A stretch of 64,000 nucleotides of DNA, taken from Corallium rubrum (taxonomy: Eukaryota; Cnidaria; Anthozoa; Scleralcyonacea; Coralliidae). The stretch spans positions 6,332,504 to 6,396,503 of the forward strand of contig OZ036008.1 of assembly GCA_964035015.1 (NCBI GenBank), given 5' to 3'. A program made the translations under genes and the position numbers. Below the pieces are notes generated by a model that was not told the origin of the DNA, searched no databases, and saw only the letters and a program-made list of their open reading frames with translations. Shown here piece after piece: positions 15,301 through 27,782 of the stretch. Within the stretch, counting starts at the first letter, position 1. Each line of letters begins with the position of its first letter.

Positions 15301-16067
15301 ATGGGGAAAACGTTTCAAGCTTACCTGCCTGCCTGTTATCGAACTTACAGTTGTATTCACTGCAGAGCTCACTTGGCGAACCACGACGAACTTATTTCCA
15401 AGGTTAGTGTGTTATTTCTTTGCCGTACGAGCCCTTATTCCTTAGCTTCGCAATTATTTAAATCATTACGAAGTAGTCTCTGTCCCGTCTCCAGAGTAAA
15501 CAGAATCGGTGACACTTCTTTTTGTATCTATCCCTACAGTCGTTCCAAGGTAGCCAAGGACGAGCTTATTTGTTCAATAAAGTGTAAGTACATCGACTAT
15601 TTGGACTTATATTAATATTTAGCCGACGTCTGTCTTACAACGCAATGTTTTTCGGTCTAGGGTGAACATTGGCTGTGGACCAGCTGAAGAACGAGTATTA
15701 TTGACAGGGCTACATGCAGTCGCTGATATATTTTGTGAAAACTGTAAAACAACTCTTGGTTGGAAATATGTAAGTGCTAACGACGGTTAACCGTCTTGTG
15801 TAATAGCTTGTGTTTTTTCCCCGTAAATTTCGCGCAATATTCACTTCGTGCTTGGCGCCATGTTTTTCGTTACAAGAATAGGATTACACAGTTAGCCATC
15901 TGTTCGATTTCATCAACATAAATATGCTAATGAATCTGTCTTTAATATTTACTTTTTATCTTTTTCGCTAAAAACAGGAACATGCATTCGAAAACAGCCA
16001 AAAGTACAAGGAAGGCAAGTTTATTATCGAAATGGCACATATGATAAAGGACAATGGATGGCTTTAG
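15301..16067 (+). CDS. Yippee-like zinc-binding protein (YPEL1-4 type), complete, four exons
   Basis: Exons 15301-15402, 15540-15583, 15661-15769 and 15978-16067 have GT/AG borders and matching phases and encode 114 residues. The protein begins '[10 protein letters not shown]' and continues '[19 protein letters not shown]', '[13 protein letters not shown]', '[20 protein letters not shown]' and '[17 protein letters not shown]', all hallmarks of animal YPEL1-4. Two CxxC pairs (Cys18/Cys21 and Cys74/Cys77) form the zinc site of the Yippee fold. Family members are about 119 residues, found in the nucleus and at centrosomes or spindles and linked to cell growth control; their biochemical role is unclear. 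Introns are only 77-208 bp, unlike the swollen phosphatase introns. ATG 15301 is chosen because family similarity begins there. Confidence 0.96.
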
Positions 16068-17825
16068 GCAAGTCTATCGCAAAATGGAATTTTTAATACT
16101 AGAAGAAGTGAAGAACCATGGGCTACAAACACAAAGCTGATATTTCAAGACTTTTCCGTTCGCTTCCTGCTTGTAACTTTAACAACGTTCTTTCGAATTT
16201 CCGGTCGATAGTGACACTTTTGGCACACTTTGTCAACAAGAGTTGGGTTTCTCAATGTCAGAATTTTCGTGTTTGGTTTGAATCGTCGAATATTTGTTTT
16301 ACATGTAAAACTATAGACTTTTGCGCGTGGGATGTGTTATTTGTACATAACCAGAGGGGTCTTTTTTGACTTGATAGATTTTAAACAGTTGGCGAGGCGG
16401 GGTATATATATAATGTGTATGGGGTTTCTTTCAGATTAGGATGTTGTGTATATTAATTAAAAGTGCGTGGAGACCAGCGTTGTAATATAGATGTAGATTA
16501 TGTGTGTAATATGTATATACAACACAAGTGTGTGTGATATCGAAATGTAAATATTGTATATTTCATAGTATTGATATTAAAACAGAAATTCTGTCCTATA
16601 TGAACACGTCTTGTTGCCTGAGTGATTTTTGAGAAATATATTATTCCAGTGTGACAACAATGCTGTCCTTAAGTTGCAAATATCGTTTTGCATTTATAGT
16701 GTTAATTAACAGTTTGTAATTAACGATACTGTCGCTATGAGTGATACTGCCATATATGCGGCTATTGACCATGTCTCCGTTATTAATAAAACTCGCTATG
16801 TGCCAATTTTTTTTTTACAAAATCACGCCTAATTTGGGTAGCTTTCGAAAAACACTGATAATCGATTTAATACAACAAAAACTGAGGCTATGTATGTCCA
16901 CACGTATCTGGATTGTTACGGTTCCTTCCACACGTATTAAAAGGATGAAGCGGTCATCAAAAACGGAACTGTTCGAAGGCCGTTTTCCTGTTCTCGTGTG
17001 GACGCAGTTTTTTTTAAAAACGGATAAAAAAGTTGCGTTTTCAAAAAAATCCGGATACCTGTGGACGTAGGTTGGCGAAAAATTGACACATTCTTTTTAG
17101 CTTTTGGTGGTTTCGGTAGTCACGAATTATATAGACTGGTCCGGAAAGAGAACGGATTTGGACTTCTTACAATTTTTTATTCGTGAAGATCATGCTGAAA
17201 CAGGTCAGCATGCGTTTTGTTCAAAATGTCAGTATTTCGTTATGAAAACTAATCTCGAGTCTCAACAGTTTACCACATTTTCACTTTGCTCTATCTAAAA
17301 CCCTCAGCACTCTACTTTTTTACGAGACATTCCTGGTTCCTCCGGTCAGTATCTCATTCCTGAACTGATAGGCCCAAAGCCAGCCTGAAATGGTAGGGGG
17401 TGCAGTGCCGGAGAGCATTATACCTTTCCCGTTCCTGGTTATTGTTCCTGTGACGACTGACGAGATAAAACCGTCTGGCGAATAGCCAGAGTAAAATAAA
17501 TAAGATTTACCTTTGAGAATGTGCGTTGAGGAGTGATAAATAGATTCGTTTAGTTCTGGGGGGCTCAGCTCTCGCTCTGTTCCCCTCCCTTTCCTTTCCT
17601 TTCCTTTCCCCACCTCCATATTGCATGGCCACGGGCTAATTTGTTACTTTTATAATAATTTGCTATTTCTAAACACTGCCAATGCAACTTTTTTTAACTT
17701 TTATAACAATTTGTAATAGGTTTCGTTTGGAAACATCACAATTAAAAAGTTTATTTATTACTTTGTGAGGTTTAGAATAGCACATGGATTATGATTTACT
17801 GCCGGATGTTAGTGATATAACAATC
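16068..17825. other. 3' flank of the Yippee-like gene, no further gene
   Basis: Probable 3' UTR follows the stop; an ATTAAA-like signal occurs near 16575. A weak foldback lies at 16880-17075: 'tatgtccacacgtatctgga' pairs with 'tccggatacctgtggacgta'. 17320-17640 is unassigned and includes a short CCTTT run. No coding exon is recognised. Confidence 0.5.
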
Positions 17826-18130
17826 GGAATATAGTAAGGTTAGATATACTGCCGAAACAGAGAACGTAGGAGTCTAACGTTTCGAGCGAAGGCCCTTCGT
17901 CAGAGAGAAACGCTTCTCTGCTTTGCTTTGAGAAATGCTTTGGGTTCTCTCTGACGAAGGGCCTTCGCTCGAAACGTTAGACTCCTACGTTCTCTGTTTC
18001 GGCAGTTAGTATATCCATGGATAGTAAAAAGACTTTTACAAAAGTTCTTTTACAATCCATGGTAAATCTAATCTTACTATATTTCGATTGTTGTTTCTAC
18101 ACTGCCTACGCAGCACGCTACTTTTATTAC
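17826..18130. mobile_element. Penelope-like tail palindrome with hammerhead-like motifs
   Basis: The block reads 'ctgccgaaacagagaacg' out and back around a short loop. Both arms contain CTGACGA...GCTCGAAACGTTAG (minus strand 17874-17903, plus strand 17951-17980). It ends 'acactgcctacgcagcacgc', which also ends the related block at 38370-38660, so the two belong to one family. Helix I does not pair well, so ribozyme activity is doubtful. Confidence 0.6.
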
Positions 18131-18711
18131 ACTGTTAGTGATATAATCCTGTGTTATAATAAAAGACTGATATTTTGGCTATCGGAAAAATGAAAGATAG
18201 TCTTTTAGCCCTGAGGCAACTCTTGAGTTCAGTAATTTGGTCTCGTGTATAAAAGGTCTGTAATAAGTGGGCCTTATTATCTCCTTAGTTCTCTTACATA
18301 TGTTTTAATACAGTCAATACACATCTGTTTTTATCGAAACAAGTTTGTGGTTAATATTGAAAGTGCCAAAACCACAGATCACGGTTTTCCCACTGCGATT
18401 CCCGTTTGGAAACAATGCAAAATGATCTTATTTCATTCAGGCCAGAGGCCACCAACCCACCTGAAAGTTGTCATCATAAAATCTTATCTCATGAATCGTG
18501 AAAAGATATCTCCTCGTCGCTTGACAACCAATCTCTTTTCGTGCTTTGGTCACCTTTGGTCCCCTTTGCTTTTGTATTCAGACCTCTTTCAAAACCGCAG
18601 TTGTCATGGAAATTCTAGCTTCTCCAGAACATTCATTCTTGACCGAAGCCTGGTACTACTAATAATAAACTTCTGCGGCCTCTTTCTTTGCCGCTATTAA
18701 GCCCTAATCAA

Positions 18712-19165
18712 ACGAGAACGCAAGTCGTCGCAAGTTGGCAGTCACGCTATCTCAGCCAGCCGCTCTGAATAATTTCCCGAAAATATCATGAACGGTGACA
18801 AAGTTAAAACTTTGTTTACACATGAAACATTTATTTTGTTAGTTTGGGTGTTCGAACGACCGCCACAGAAATTCGTGACTGCCAACTTGCGATATATGAC
18901 TTGCGTTCAACGTTTGATTATATAGGGCTTTACAGCCATTTGCAATATACTTTTCACCAAAATGTTTGGAGGTTCGTTCTGAAGTTCGCAAATTCATTTG
19001 GAAGTTCAATCTTAGTTCGTTTGAACGGCGTAATTGATTGGCTGCTAGGAACCAAGCAACCAATCAAATATGCGTATAGTTTAAAAGAAACCTTGCGATT
19101 ACACTATACATAACGAACCTGAAACGTCCGAACGAACTTCCAAACATTTTGGTGAAAAGTATGTT
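18712..19165. repeat. Foldback element
   Basis: 'caagttggcagtcacg' near 18731 pairs with 'cgtgactgccaacttg' near 18873. 'cttttcaccaaaatgtttgg' near 18950 pairs with 'ccaaacattttggtgaaaag' near 19140. The two nested inverted repeats suggest a pair of foldback MITEs. No coding sequence. Confidence 0.6.
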
Positions 19166-19244
19166 GGCTTGATAAGTTTTGTTTGGTTGTGATTGAGTTC
19201 AGTTGACTTGGATACAAAATAGATCGCTAACGGATTGTTTTTAG

Positions 19245-19835
19245 TAGTGGCGGCGCCAGGGTACGAGAAGTGGGGGGGGGGGGGGCAGTGCGAACGCACT
19301 AGAGGGGTCCGGGGCATGCTCTCCCGGAAAGTTTTGAAATCTGGAGTCTCTGAAATGCCATTTCCTGCATTTTTGGGGGAGATTCTACAAAATTTTGAAA
19401 ATTATAAAACGTCATAAAAAACACTAAAAAATACACATTTCAGGTCTCTGTATGGGATATTTCATGGGCAAATACTAAGATGCTCCCAAAAAATTAAGAG
19501 AGATATCTAACAGTGCCATTCTATTTCGAATCATCGATATTAAAAAAGAAATAAAATCACAATAATTTTGAGGTGTTTTATTACTTGTCTTCATTCTAAT
19601 ATTCAAAAGTTTATTTAGGTAGGTTGCCTGCCCTTATGCCAGTAGTTCCCATGAGCCAGATTTCAAATCTCAGTCAAAACCCGTCCTCCCACCCCACCCC
19701 CCGCCCAACTTTTCTCCTCGAATTTGGACGAATTGGAAAATTGACCTTGGAGAGAACTGGGGGAGGGGGACGTGCCCCCCACCCACTCCCCAACCACCCA
19801 CCCACCCCCCAGTCGTCCCCATGGCGCCGCTACTG
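19245..19835. mobile_element. hAT-type MITE, TAGTGGCGGCGCC family
   Basis: The left end TAGTGGCGGCGCCAGG matches the inverse of GGCGCCGCTACTG at the right. The flanking 8-mers GTTTTTAG and GTTTTTAC differ at one base. The left part carries the shared core 'gggcatgctctcccgg' and 'aaatgccatttcctgca'. G-rich and C-rich blocks flank the core. No coding capacity. Confidence 0.72.
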
Positions 19836-20618
19836 GTTTTTACGCTAGCTTTGAAAGACCGAGGTAGGCTTGCGTGGGCTGGGGAGCGGGGGAAAAGAGC
19901 CTGGGTACGATGTTAGTAAATATCACGAAGCAGAAGTATTTGTATACCTCATGAACAAGACAGTGAAGACTAAGCTAGTAAGACTCGACTATATATTCTG
20001 TCTTGTTTCATTTGTGTTTTAAAAAAAGGGTCATGAAAATTACGAATCGATCGAAGGGGTCATTTCAGAATATGTTCAACATTGACAAAGAAGCCATGCA
20101 CAAATTACCTACCTTATCTTTTTGGTAGTATGCTTATAATTTTAACTTTTGTGTCGGACTCTCGGACCAGTCCAAATATTTCAGTGTTTTCCCGCGCTTT
20201 TCTTGAGGTGCGAGCTCGGACCTCGCGCATGCGCAAAACGTTTGGCAGCGTGTGCTAACTAATCAAAGTTGTTATTTCTAATTTCAGGTAAATTCCCACT
20301 ATAACAGAATGTTGCTCACCAAAATTAACCTGGTAGGATTTTTATGGTTTTGTTATACTAGTCTTATTAACTAAGTTAAATTTTAAACGCGTCCCAAATC
20401 AACTGGCCGACGCTATTTGCTTTGCATTCTACTAGTATGGGAGACCCTGGGAACGAGGTTGAAACTGCTACACACACTTCCTGTAGCACAGCATCGTGCT
20501 TTTCACCTCTGCCGATCTAGTTCGATGCTCGAATCGCAGTTTTCTTTTAAATTTTTGCATGTGACTGACGAGTGCTTTTCCGTTGCTCTTAAGAACTAAT
20601 TACCTTTACATAGGAAAC
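19836..20618. other. Dispersed repeat, no gene
   Basis: 20040-20260 ('aaatatttcagtgttttccc', 'cgcgcatgcgcaaaacgttt') is present in reverse orientation at about 29240-29500, so it is a dispersed repeat. The rest shows no coding exon. Confidence 0.5.
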
Positions 20619-20695
20619 CATTATCTATACTATATTACGGCATTTATACTTATGCCATGCATAAGTATAAATGCCGTAATATAGTATAGATAATT
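20619..20695. repeat. Short perfect hairpin
   Basis: 'attatctatactatattacg' is followed by its exact reverse complement across a short 'tgccatgc' loop. It is MITE-like and too short to carry a gene. Confidence 0.75.
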
Positions 20696-20712
20696 ATTCT
20701 TGGGAACTTATA

Positions 20713-21192
20713 TAAGGCCTCGTATACACTAGAGCAAAAGTATCCGGATTCACATTGTTTTTCATCCTCTCGGGGAATAAAAAACAATGTGAATCCGGAT
20801 ACTTTTGCTCTACAGTGTGTATCAAAAAAACCTGAACCCTTAGAAAACAATCTATTGTTGTAGTTTGAAAGTCCTAAGCACTCCGCTGAACCCGCAGATG
20901 CGAAAAACACACTTGGTCTTATACAACTGGGAAATTAAGATAACTTGAAGTGTATGCATGGTGAAAGTATTTTAAAGCTTTTTCTCTTCCTGTTTAACTT
21001 ATGTGCTGATTAATTTATAACGCAGCGCTTTTAGGGCTTTCAAACTACTACAATAGGTTGTTTTCTAAGGGTTCAGGGTTTTTTTATACACACTGTACAG
21101 CAAAAGTATCTGGATTCACATTGTTTTTCATCCTCATGGGAATAAAAAACTAATATGAATCCCGGATAATTTTGCTCTAGTGTAAACGGGGT
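20713..21192. mobile_element. Foldback element with 'gtttacactagagcaaaa' ends
   Basis: The left end 'cgtatacactagagcaaaag' pairs with 'tttgctctagtgtaaacg' at the right. Inside, an 86-bp hairpin ('gtatccggattcacattg' out and back) occurs twice, near 20735-20815 and 21100-21170. Non-coding. Confidence 0.65.
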
Positions 21193-21310
21193 CTAATTCC
21201 TTGACTTTGAGTGGCAGTTTTCACAACTCGGGCTCGTTCTATATCTTTACTCCTTTAACTAGAAGAATAGGTTCTATATGACTGAAAGAGTTACCACTCT
21301 AAAATAAAGT

Positions 21311-21675
21311 TAATTTAGTTTAGTTTAGTTTAGTTTAGTTTAGTTTTAATTTAGTTTAGTTTAGTTTAGTTTTAGTTTTAGTTTTAGTTTTAGTTTTAGT
21401 TTTAGTTTTAGTTTTAGTTTTAGTTTTAGTTTTAGTTTTAGTTTTAGTTTTAGTTTTAGTTTTAGTTTTAGTTTTAGGTTTAGGTTTGGTTTAGTTTAGT
21501 TTAGTTCAGTTTAGTTTAGTTTAGTTCAGTTTAGTTTAGTTTAGTTTAGTTTAGTTTAGTTTAGTTTAGTTTAGTTTAGTTTAGTTTAGTTTTAGTTTAG
21601 TTTAGTTTAGTTTAGTTTAGTTTAGTTTAGTTTAGTTTAGCTTAGTTTAGTTTAGTTTAGTTTAGTTTAATTTAA
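21311..21675. repeat. TTTAG/TTTTAG microsatellite
   Basis: About 365 bp of AGTTT pentamers with an internal block of AGTTTT hexamers. A short TTTAG run also follows 23608. The run is not a telomere; it is flanked by unrelated repeats on both sides. Confidence 0.95.
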
Positions 21676-21704
21676 AGTTTGACGTCAAAATCAATTGTCG
21701 CAGT

Positions 21705-22205
21705 TGCCAATGCCGGTACAATTTGAAAACGGAACAAAATCATGCCGCAGTATAATATAATATATATAATATGTATAGTATAATATATGTGACTGCATAT
21801 TGGTGTACCAAAACAATGAAATGGCGGCCATATTGGTGTACGGTATGGGAATTAGCTCTTTTTTATTAAAATATTTCGTATTGTTTCACCACCCCAATGG
21901 GCCACCGATCACGTGAGTGAAAACGCTCTATTCTCCAACAATGAGAAGACTTTGTGAATACTGCTGACCCGAATACTGTGGTCGTATATATCGTGATTAC
22001 CGTCATCAAACTGTTACGGCACGGGCATTTACACGATACCAGTTAGTGTTCCGTTTTCATTTCATGCCGTCAAGGAACCCGTCTTCATTTTGTGCCGTTT
22101 CATGTCATTTTTGTGCCGGTATCGTGTAAACGCAAGGTCTAAACGGCGCATGATTTTGTTCCGTTTTCAAATTGTACCACACCGTGTAAATGGGGTCTTA
22201 GATCA
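21705..22205. mobile_element. Foldback element with 'tttgaaaacggaacaaaatc' ends
   Basis: The left arm 'gccggtacaatttgaaaac' pairs with 'gttttcaaattgtaccac' at the right; the right side adds 'accgtgtaaatggggtctta'. A second copy at 42955-43700 contains a further insertion. No coding sequence. Confidence 0.7.
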
Positions 22206-22539
22206 TTCCTTGACTTTGAATGGCAGTTTTCACAACTCGGGCTCGTTCTATTTCTTTACTCCTTTAACTAGAAGAACAGGTTCGATATGACTGAAAGAGT
22301 TATCCACTCTAAAGTAAAGTTAGTTTAGTTTATTAATTCTTTGAAAGTTTTCATAGCGATAAAGTAATATAAATAAGTATTGTGGAAACACCACGTAAAA
22401 TATTTCTTTGCTAAGCTTTCGGCCCGTTGACCCAGGCCTTCATCAGAGCAATGACAACAAGTTGTTGGCTCACGTCATTTATAAACTAAGCAACTGATCA
22501 ATTAAATCACGTAAGAATACAATGGCGTATCATGTTAAT

Positions 22540-23020
22540 TTTATTAATTAGAAAACAAAATCAAGAATGTTCTCCGAATAGGGCACACCACGTGCTGTTT
22601 AATGACTGTCCTTCCTGAGAAATAGTTCGATGTTTTGCAATCTCAATAGACTCCCTTGTTCTTCGCGTGAAGTATTGCTTGTCGCTGGCTAAGAGTGACG
22701 ACTCTTCCCACTTAACACGATGGTCATACTTCCAAGCGTGTTTGGCAACAGCAGATTTATGATTTATCCTGTAATGCAACATGCCTTGTGCTCCTTCAGG
22801 CGTGTTGAGAGATTTCTTCCCGTTTCCCCGATGTAAACCAAGCCACACTCACACGGAAGCTTGAATCATCTTCTCAGGAAATCCATTGTTAGTTAAAACC
22901 AACGTAAGGTGAATTAGCAGCTCCGGATGTACCGAAGGTGTCATAGAAGCTTGAATCATCTTCTCAGGAAATCCGTTGTTAGTTAAAACCAACTTAAGGT
23001 GATCTAATTCATCCTGAAGT
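22540..23020 (-). pseudogene. Penelope-like GIY-YIG endonuclease region, degraded
   Basis: Minus-strand translation gives 'ELDHLKLVLTNNGFPEKMI', the linker before the endonuclease of Penelope-like polyproteins. Further on come 'SAVAKHAWKYDHRVKWEES', 'RRTRESIEIAKH' and 'LNSTWCALF', the C-terminal half of the GIY-YIG domain region. The YIG-type core itself is damaged near 22830-22860. Penelope endonucleases nick target DNA for reverse transcription. This copy is non-functional. Confidence 0.78.
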
Positions 23021-23025
23021 TGTTC

Positions 23026-23513
23026 CATAGGCGTAGAGTTTTGTTTTTTGTTTTCGTCTAGGGGGCTGAAGTGCTGAACAGGGCCTTTCTAAGAATTTTC
23101 TCGTGGGGGGCGTTTGGAAAAAGGGACTCTTCTAGGGGGTTCGGGGGCATGCTCCCCCAGAAATTTTTGAAATTTACAAAAACTGTTGGAAATGCCATGT
23201 CCTGCATTCTGAGGGGTCATTTTTGAGAACACTGAAGGTCATGAAATGTCATAAAAACTAGTTAAAATACAACACATTTCAACAATTTTTTGATGTTGTG
23301 TTTACTGGGTTGACTTATCACTGTATATGAGTGCTTTTGGCTGACAGGAATGAGGCTGTAACAGTTACTTTAGCCTAACGAGTAACCTATAATTTGTGTG
23401 AATGGTGATTGATGAGTCAGTTGCTGCAACATTTCTGGGCTCAGCCCCCCATCGAGATTTCTCCGGGGGCTAAAGCCCCTCAGCCCCCCCCCCCCCCATA
23501 CTCTACGCCTATG
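23026..23513 (+). mobile_element. hAT-type MITE, CATAGGCGTAGAGT family
   Basis: Ends CATAGGCGTAGAGT and ACTCTACGCCTATG are flanked by the identical 8-bp duplication AGTTGTTC (23018-23025 and 23514-23521). It sits inside the Penelope-like fragment and is therefore younger than it. Confidence 0.93.
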
Positions 23514-24079
23514 AGTTGTTCTTCAACAACTGAAGTAGTTCAGTTGAGTCAACAGGCCGAAAGCTTAGCAAAGAAATATTTTACGTGGTGTTTCCACAAA
23601 ACTTATTTATATTAGTTTAGTTTAGTTTAAAGCTTCACGTCAAAATCAATTGTCGCAGTTGCCAGTTGACATCGCATTTAGCCACCCAAAGGCCAACCAT
23701 CTGCCTGGTACGATTATTCGTGTAAATAGGCCGGAACAACCCTATTTTATACTAAATCCCTTGACAAAAACTGCGTTAATTCGTCGGAAGTGTTTCTGTC
23801 GTTAATTATACCTCCGTCATATTGATATTTAACAGAAGATATCTGATGCATGAAAGTCAGAAATCCTCGATTGCTGAAAATCGTATCATACAAAAACCGA
23901 CCGTTCTGTAACTCTATTGTGATGCTTATTGTTATCAAAAGAAAGTTCGCGGTCGAGTCGTGACAATCCCAAACATTGGAGAAAGCATTATGGAATAATG
24001 GTTTTAAATTAACGCTTGACACCCACGTGTGCCTGATTGTTTAATAAGGTCACGAGATTTACAAACGATCGACGTGAAG

Positions 24080-24211
24080 CACTTTATATATTAATATGCG
24101 TTCGTTGCCTGTGCATGCAAGCTTTTATTTCAGCCTCTTCAATATCTGATCAACAACCAGCAACACACCAGACGGGGTTTCATTAAGTGATACAGACAAC
24201 TGCTTACACGG
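24080..24211 (+). promoter_or_regulatory. Possible promoter and non-coding first exon
   Basis: 'actttatatattaat' near 24080 resembles a TATA box. About 30 bases downstream starts a stretch ending in 'cacg|gtaagtac' at 24211, a strong splice donor. The next plausible acceptor for a gene on this strand is just before the Lys/Glu-rich gene ('tgctgtag' near 31479). The link is an inference that needs transcript data. Confidence 0.3.
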
Positions 24212-27090
24212 TAAGTACAATACTGACCAACTAGTAACTTATATCATTATCGTTTTGACGTACTGTTAGCTGTTTTGAAAAATGCGCGGTTTTACATGTA
24301 CTGTGTGCATGATATCAGATCACCGACAACACAATCACATCGATTTGTTTATACCACATACGTCGATAGCACACGACGATCGATATATTATAAACAGCGA
24401 TATAAAATGGTTATGTAATAAATGTACATATTCATGCTCTCTTTGTGAGCAAGGAGACCAGAGTTTGCGCTATCTATCTTTGCTATTTGTTTTAACTGAC
24501 TGTCACAATAATATCTTACGCCAAGGGCCGTTAACTTTGGCTTTTTGTGCCTTCGCTGGAGAATACGATTCGACACGTCGTAATGTTCTGATAATCTCTG
24601 AAACGCTTTGACAATAGGCTCACATTGACCTAGATCAGTCGGATGTAAACACTGATGGAACCTTACGGTAGATGACGAGCCAAGATTACAAATGTTGAAC
24701 TGGTTTCAGTGCATGTTATTTTGACGAACTCGAATCAGGTTCAACTTGATATATTCTGTGATTTCCACACCGAACTTGCCGTATTAAAGACCAGTTAAAC
24801 CACAACAGCCAACAATCTTAGTCACTCATAAACATTGTAAGGTATATACGTTTACTAAAGTCTTTCTCAAGACTGTCACTGTATTTATCAGTGACACTAT
24901 ACATTGGCCGCCGCAAAACACAAAAATTTTGAAGTTAAATCTAAATTATGAAATTAAAATGAATTGCCATGCAGTGCGTTGCATACCATTCATACTTTGT
25001 TCTTTCAGTAACTTCATTTGAATACAGTTGTGCCAAAGAAAAACATTAAAAAAACATTATAATTGCTCTTGCATATTTTTCGTGATGAATTATAACGGAG
25101 GAAAAATGTTACCGACCGTTTTTGTGAACGTGTTGTAGCCGGCAGGCATGCATTTAAATGTTAAATATCACGGGTTTTTCATATTTTTGTTTTGTTATGC
25201 TAAACGTGAACATATTTTATACAGTTCAGTAGCTGTGCATGTGATAGTTGAAAATCATTCATTCTTTTGATGTAAATTTGTCAGCTTAGACTTGCGTGCT
25301 GATTGCGTGCTGATGAAATAGGAGTTTGCATTGTTTATTCGACTTTGGTTCAAAGTTCAAAGTCCTATTCTAGTTGATCCTATTCTAGTTGATTCACGCA
25401 TACACACACACATGCACACACAGTGTGACAAGCATATGATACTAGTCCACGCGACAGCCTGTGTTGGGTAGTCTTTACACCGGGGGCTTAAGAGAAAACG
25501 GAATTCCTTTCGCGCGCTCGACTTTTTTCCTTTGTCTTGCGAGTTTCCATGTGGAACGAAGTAGAAAACTATTCAATTTGTACAATAGAAAAGTAGAGCG
25601 CGCGAAATCGAGCTTTAAGGCGGTTTTCCCCTAGGCGACATTTGTCGACCGACTCGACATTTCTCTTTTGTCTTGGCTAATTAGTTCCACTCGAGAGCTT
25701 GCGAGACAAAAGAAAATGTCGCTTCGTGCGACATTTTTCGCCTAGTGGAAAACCGCCTTAAGAGGTCGTGTCTACATGAGCCTTTTTGTGTTAGGGCTTG
25801 CCCTTGCGTTGGCTCGTTTTATACCGACCTGTACAGCTTTCCACGAAGCCCGAAATAATGTTTTCGCAAACACGATTTAAATTTATAACAAACACATGAA
25901 CAAACGCAACTTGTAAGATAAAAAGTTGACCCACAAAAAATGAAGTAAAGGCAAACTTTACCGTGTACACTGAGCTTCGATTTACTAGCCCTCCTAATTT
26001 TAGGGCCTGTTTATATGAGGCCGAATTACCTGCTAGCCGCGAGAACCAGAGATTGTCACCGGCTGAGATTGTATATCGATTTGTGTTATCAATTGTTTGA
26101 CGTTCAAAACATTGAAACTTTAAAATGGTTTATTGATGAAAACTCCTTATGGTACAAAATTCAAAAACTTTGTGAACTTTGCTAGTAGTTGTGAATTTGT
26201 CCCAACATATTACAACAGGGGCTTTTCAAGAAATCTGCCGAATAACGAATGCGATGAACGGCATATGAACTGAAACAAACTCCCGTTTGTCATCACGGGA
26301 TGATCGCATATTCCTGCTGTATACATGTTTATCAACCAACATTATTGTTAATCTTCTAAACTCTGGATATATTTAATAATTCAATGGAATGATCGATACA
26401 AGACATCTTAATCAGTTAGTTAAGGTCCGAAACGTTCGTCATGCATTCTAGATCCCGAGCGGATATAATATATATTTTTTCATTAAAACTGTGATTATTC
26501 ATCTCAAGTATTCGATTTTATTCAGGCAGTGTTCATAAATCAGTCATCTCATGGCAAAAAGTTTGATTATTCTGGTCATAAAGCCGATTACAGATATTGA
26601 TATACAATACTATTCGTCACAACAGCGCACGCGCCACTTCTGAAGACAATCGGAAACTACTTATGGAATGTGAAACCATTATAATGCGCCTTTCTCATAT
26701 TAACACCTACGTACACGATACTTACCTTACCACATAGTGCTTGTCCAACTAATCTTCTAATGATACTGAGCCTGCGCAGTTCCCTTGTTATTGCATAACC
26801 TCATTAAACACCGCTCATCTTTTTTCGAATCGGCTTGCCGGGTAACTCGGCCTCCGTATAAACAGGTCCTAAGAAGGCTGACACTCTTCCATATAAACAC
26901 TTCAGTTTATACAGTTTATACTGACAGTTTATAAAGCACTTTCTTAAAGCTGACAGTTTATACAGGCTACAGCAAATATTTATACTCCCAATTCAAGTTT
27001 AAAAGGACAGTGTTGTCACAGCGGTGTCGTTTGTTTCACTGCGTTGTCAAGTGCCTGGGGGGGGGGGGGGGTACTCTCGTATATAAGAAT
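24212..27090. other. No coding gene; several foldback elements
   Basis: A hairpin at about 25614-25765 reads 'aaggcggttttccc' to 'ggaaaaccgcctta'. A larger element at about 26001-26871 has ends 'gggcctgtttatatgaggcc' and 'ggcctccgtataaacaggtc'. The frame at 24282-24611 has several Cys residues but no recognisable domain. Confidence 0.5.
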
Positions 27091-27091
27091 C

Positions 27092-27215
27092 AGGGACGGA
27101 GCCAGGGGGGAGCCGGGGGAGCCGCGGCTCCTGTCTATTTTCGTCTGGAATAAGGTGCCTCTTTTCGTCTGGAATAAGGTGCCTCTTTTGGTCTGAGGCA
27201 CTGTGGTCTGAGGAG
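27092..27215. mobile_element. Fragment of a CAGGGACGTAGCC-family MITE
   Basis: 'cagggacggagccagg' and 'agccgcggctcc' match the ends of the family at 5762-6108. A 23-bp 'tcttttcgtctggaataagg' unit follows in tandem. No second terminus or target duplication is seen. Confidence 0.5.
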
Positions 27216-27221
27216 GGTATA

Positions 27222-27782
27222 CAGTCAACTCTCGTTATAGCGGACGCCCTGGGGACGGTCATTTGGTGTCCGTAATAACGAGAGTCCGCAATAGCGGGAT
27301 GCGATGAAAATATCCCGATTTCAGGTGTAAAATGTCACTACAATGTATTACTGCTGTTTTGTTTTAAAATGTCCAGTTTATTTCAATTTCTAGTTGACGT
27401 TTATTGTGATACATAAGTACACAGTACAAGTCAAAGTACAAGTCAAAAATTTGTATTCAAATACTTTTTTTATTCCAAAACCACAAATACAACGGTAACA
27501 TGAATCAGTAACATAAATATGTCACTCGATAAATTAAAAAGTCATTCACTTTCATATGTCGAGAGAAAAATACGTCCAAGGTGTCCGTTGTAACGAGAGT
27601 AGAACAATAAAAATGTTTGTTGGGGACCACATAAAGTGTCCGCAATTCCGTAATAGCGAGAGTCCGTAATAGCGAGAGTTATTTCAATACATTTCATAGT
27701 AGGTTCGGCCGGGGATTTACCAACTGTTCTTAATAGCGGGGTGTCCATAATAGCGGGGTGTCCGCAAGGGGAGAGTTGACTG
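27222..27782. mobile_element. Tc1/mariner (pogo/Tigger-like) MITE
   Basis: Ends CAGTCAACTCTCGTTATAGC and 'ggggagagttgactg' are inverted and flanked by TA on both sides. The 'ctctcgttatagcgga' motif repeats inside the right end ('taatagcgagagtc'). The overlapping minus-strand frame at 27542-28045 has no transposase motif. Confidence 0.82.

Larger units (their letters stand above)
22377..23620 (-). mobile_element. Penelope-like element fragment with inverted ends, split by a hAT MITE
   Basis: Inverted arms 'tggaaacaccacgtaaaata' (22383) and 'tattttacgtggtgtttcca' (23577) enclose remnants of a Penelope-like coding region. On the minus strand at 22411-22446 the motif CTGATGA, GGCC/GGCC helix II and GAAA is hammerhead-like, but a cleavable UH base is not placed correctly. 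A 55-bp direct duplication ('aagcttgaatcatcttctca') lies at 22858 and 22947. A fragment of the same end occurs at about 54860-54910. Confidence 0.7.

Noticed and set aside
17951..17980. Active hammerhead ribozyme
   Set aside because: The core resembles a hammerhead, but helix I does not pair with the sequence after the expected cleavage site.
24282..24611. 109-codon frame with several Cys residues, possible zinc finger
   Set aside because: Cys spacing is irregular, no His/Cys pattern fits a known finger, and splice partners are absent.
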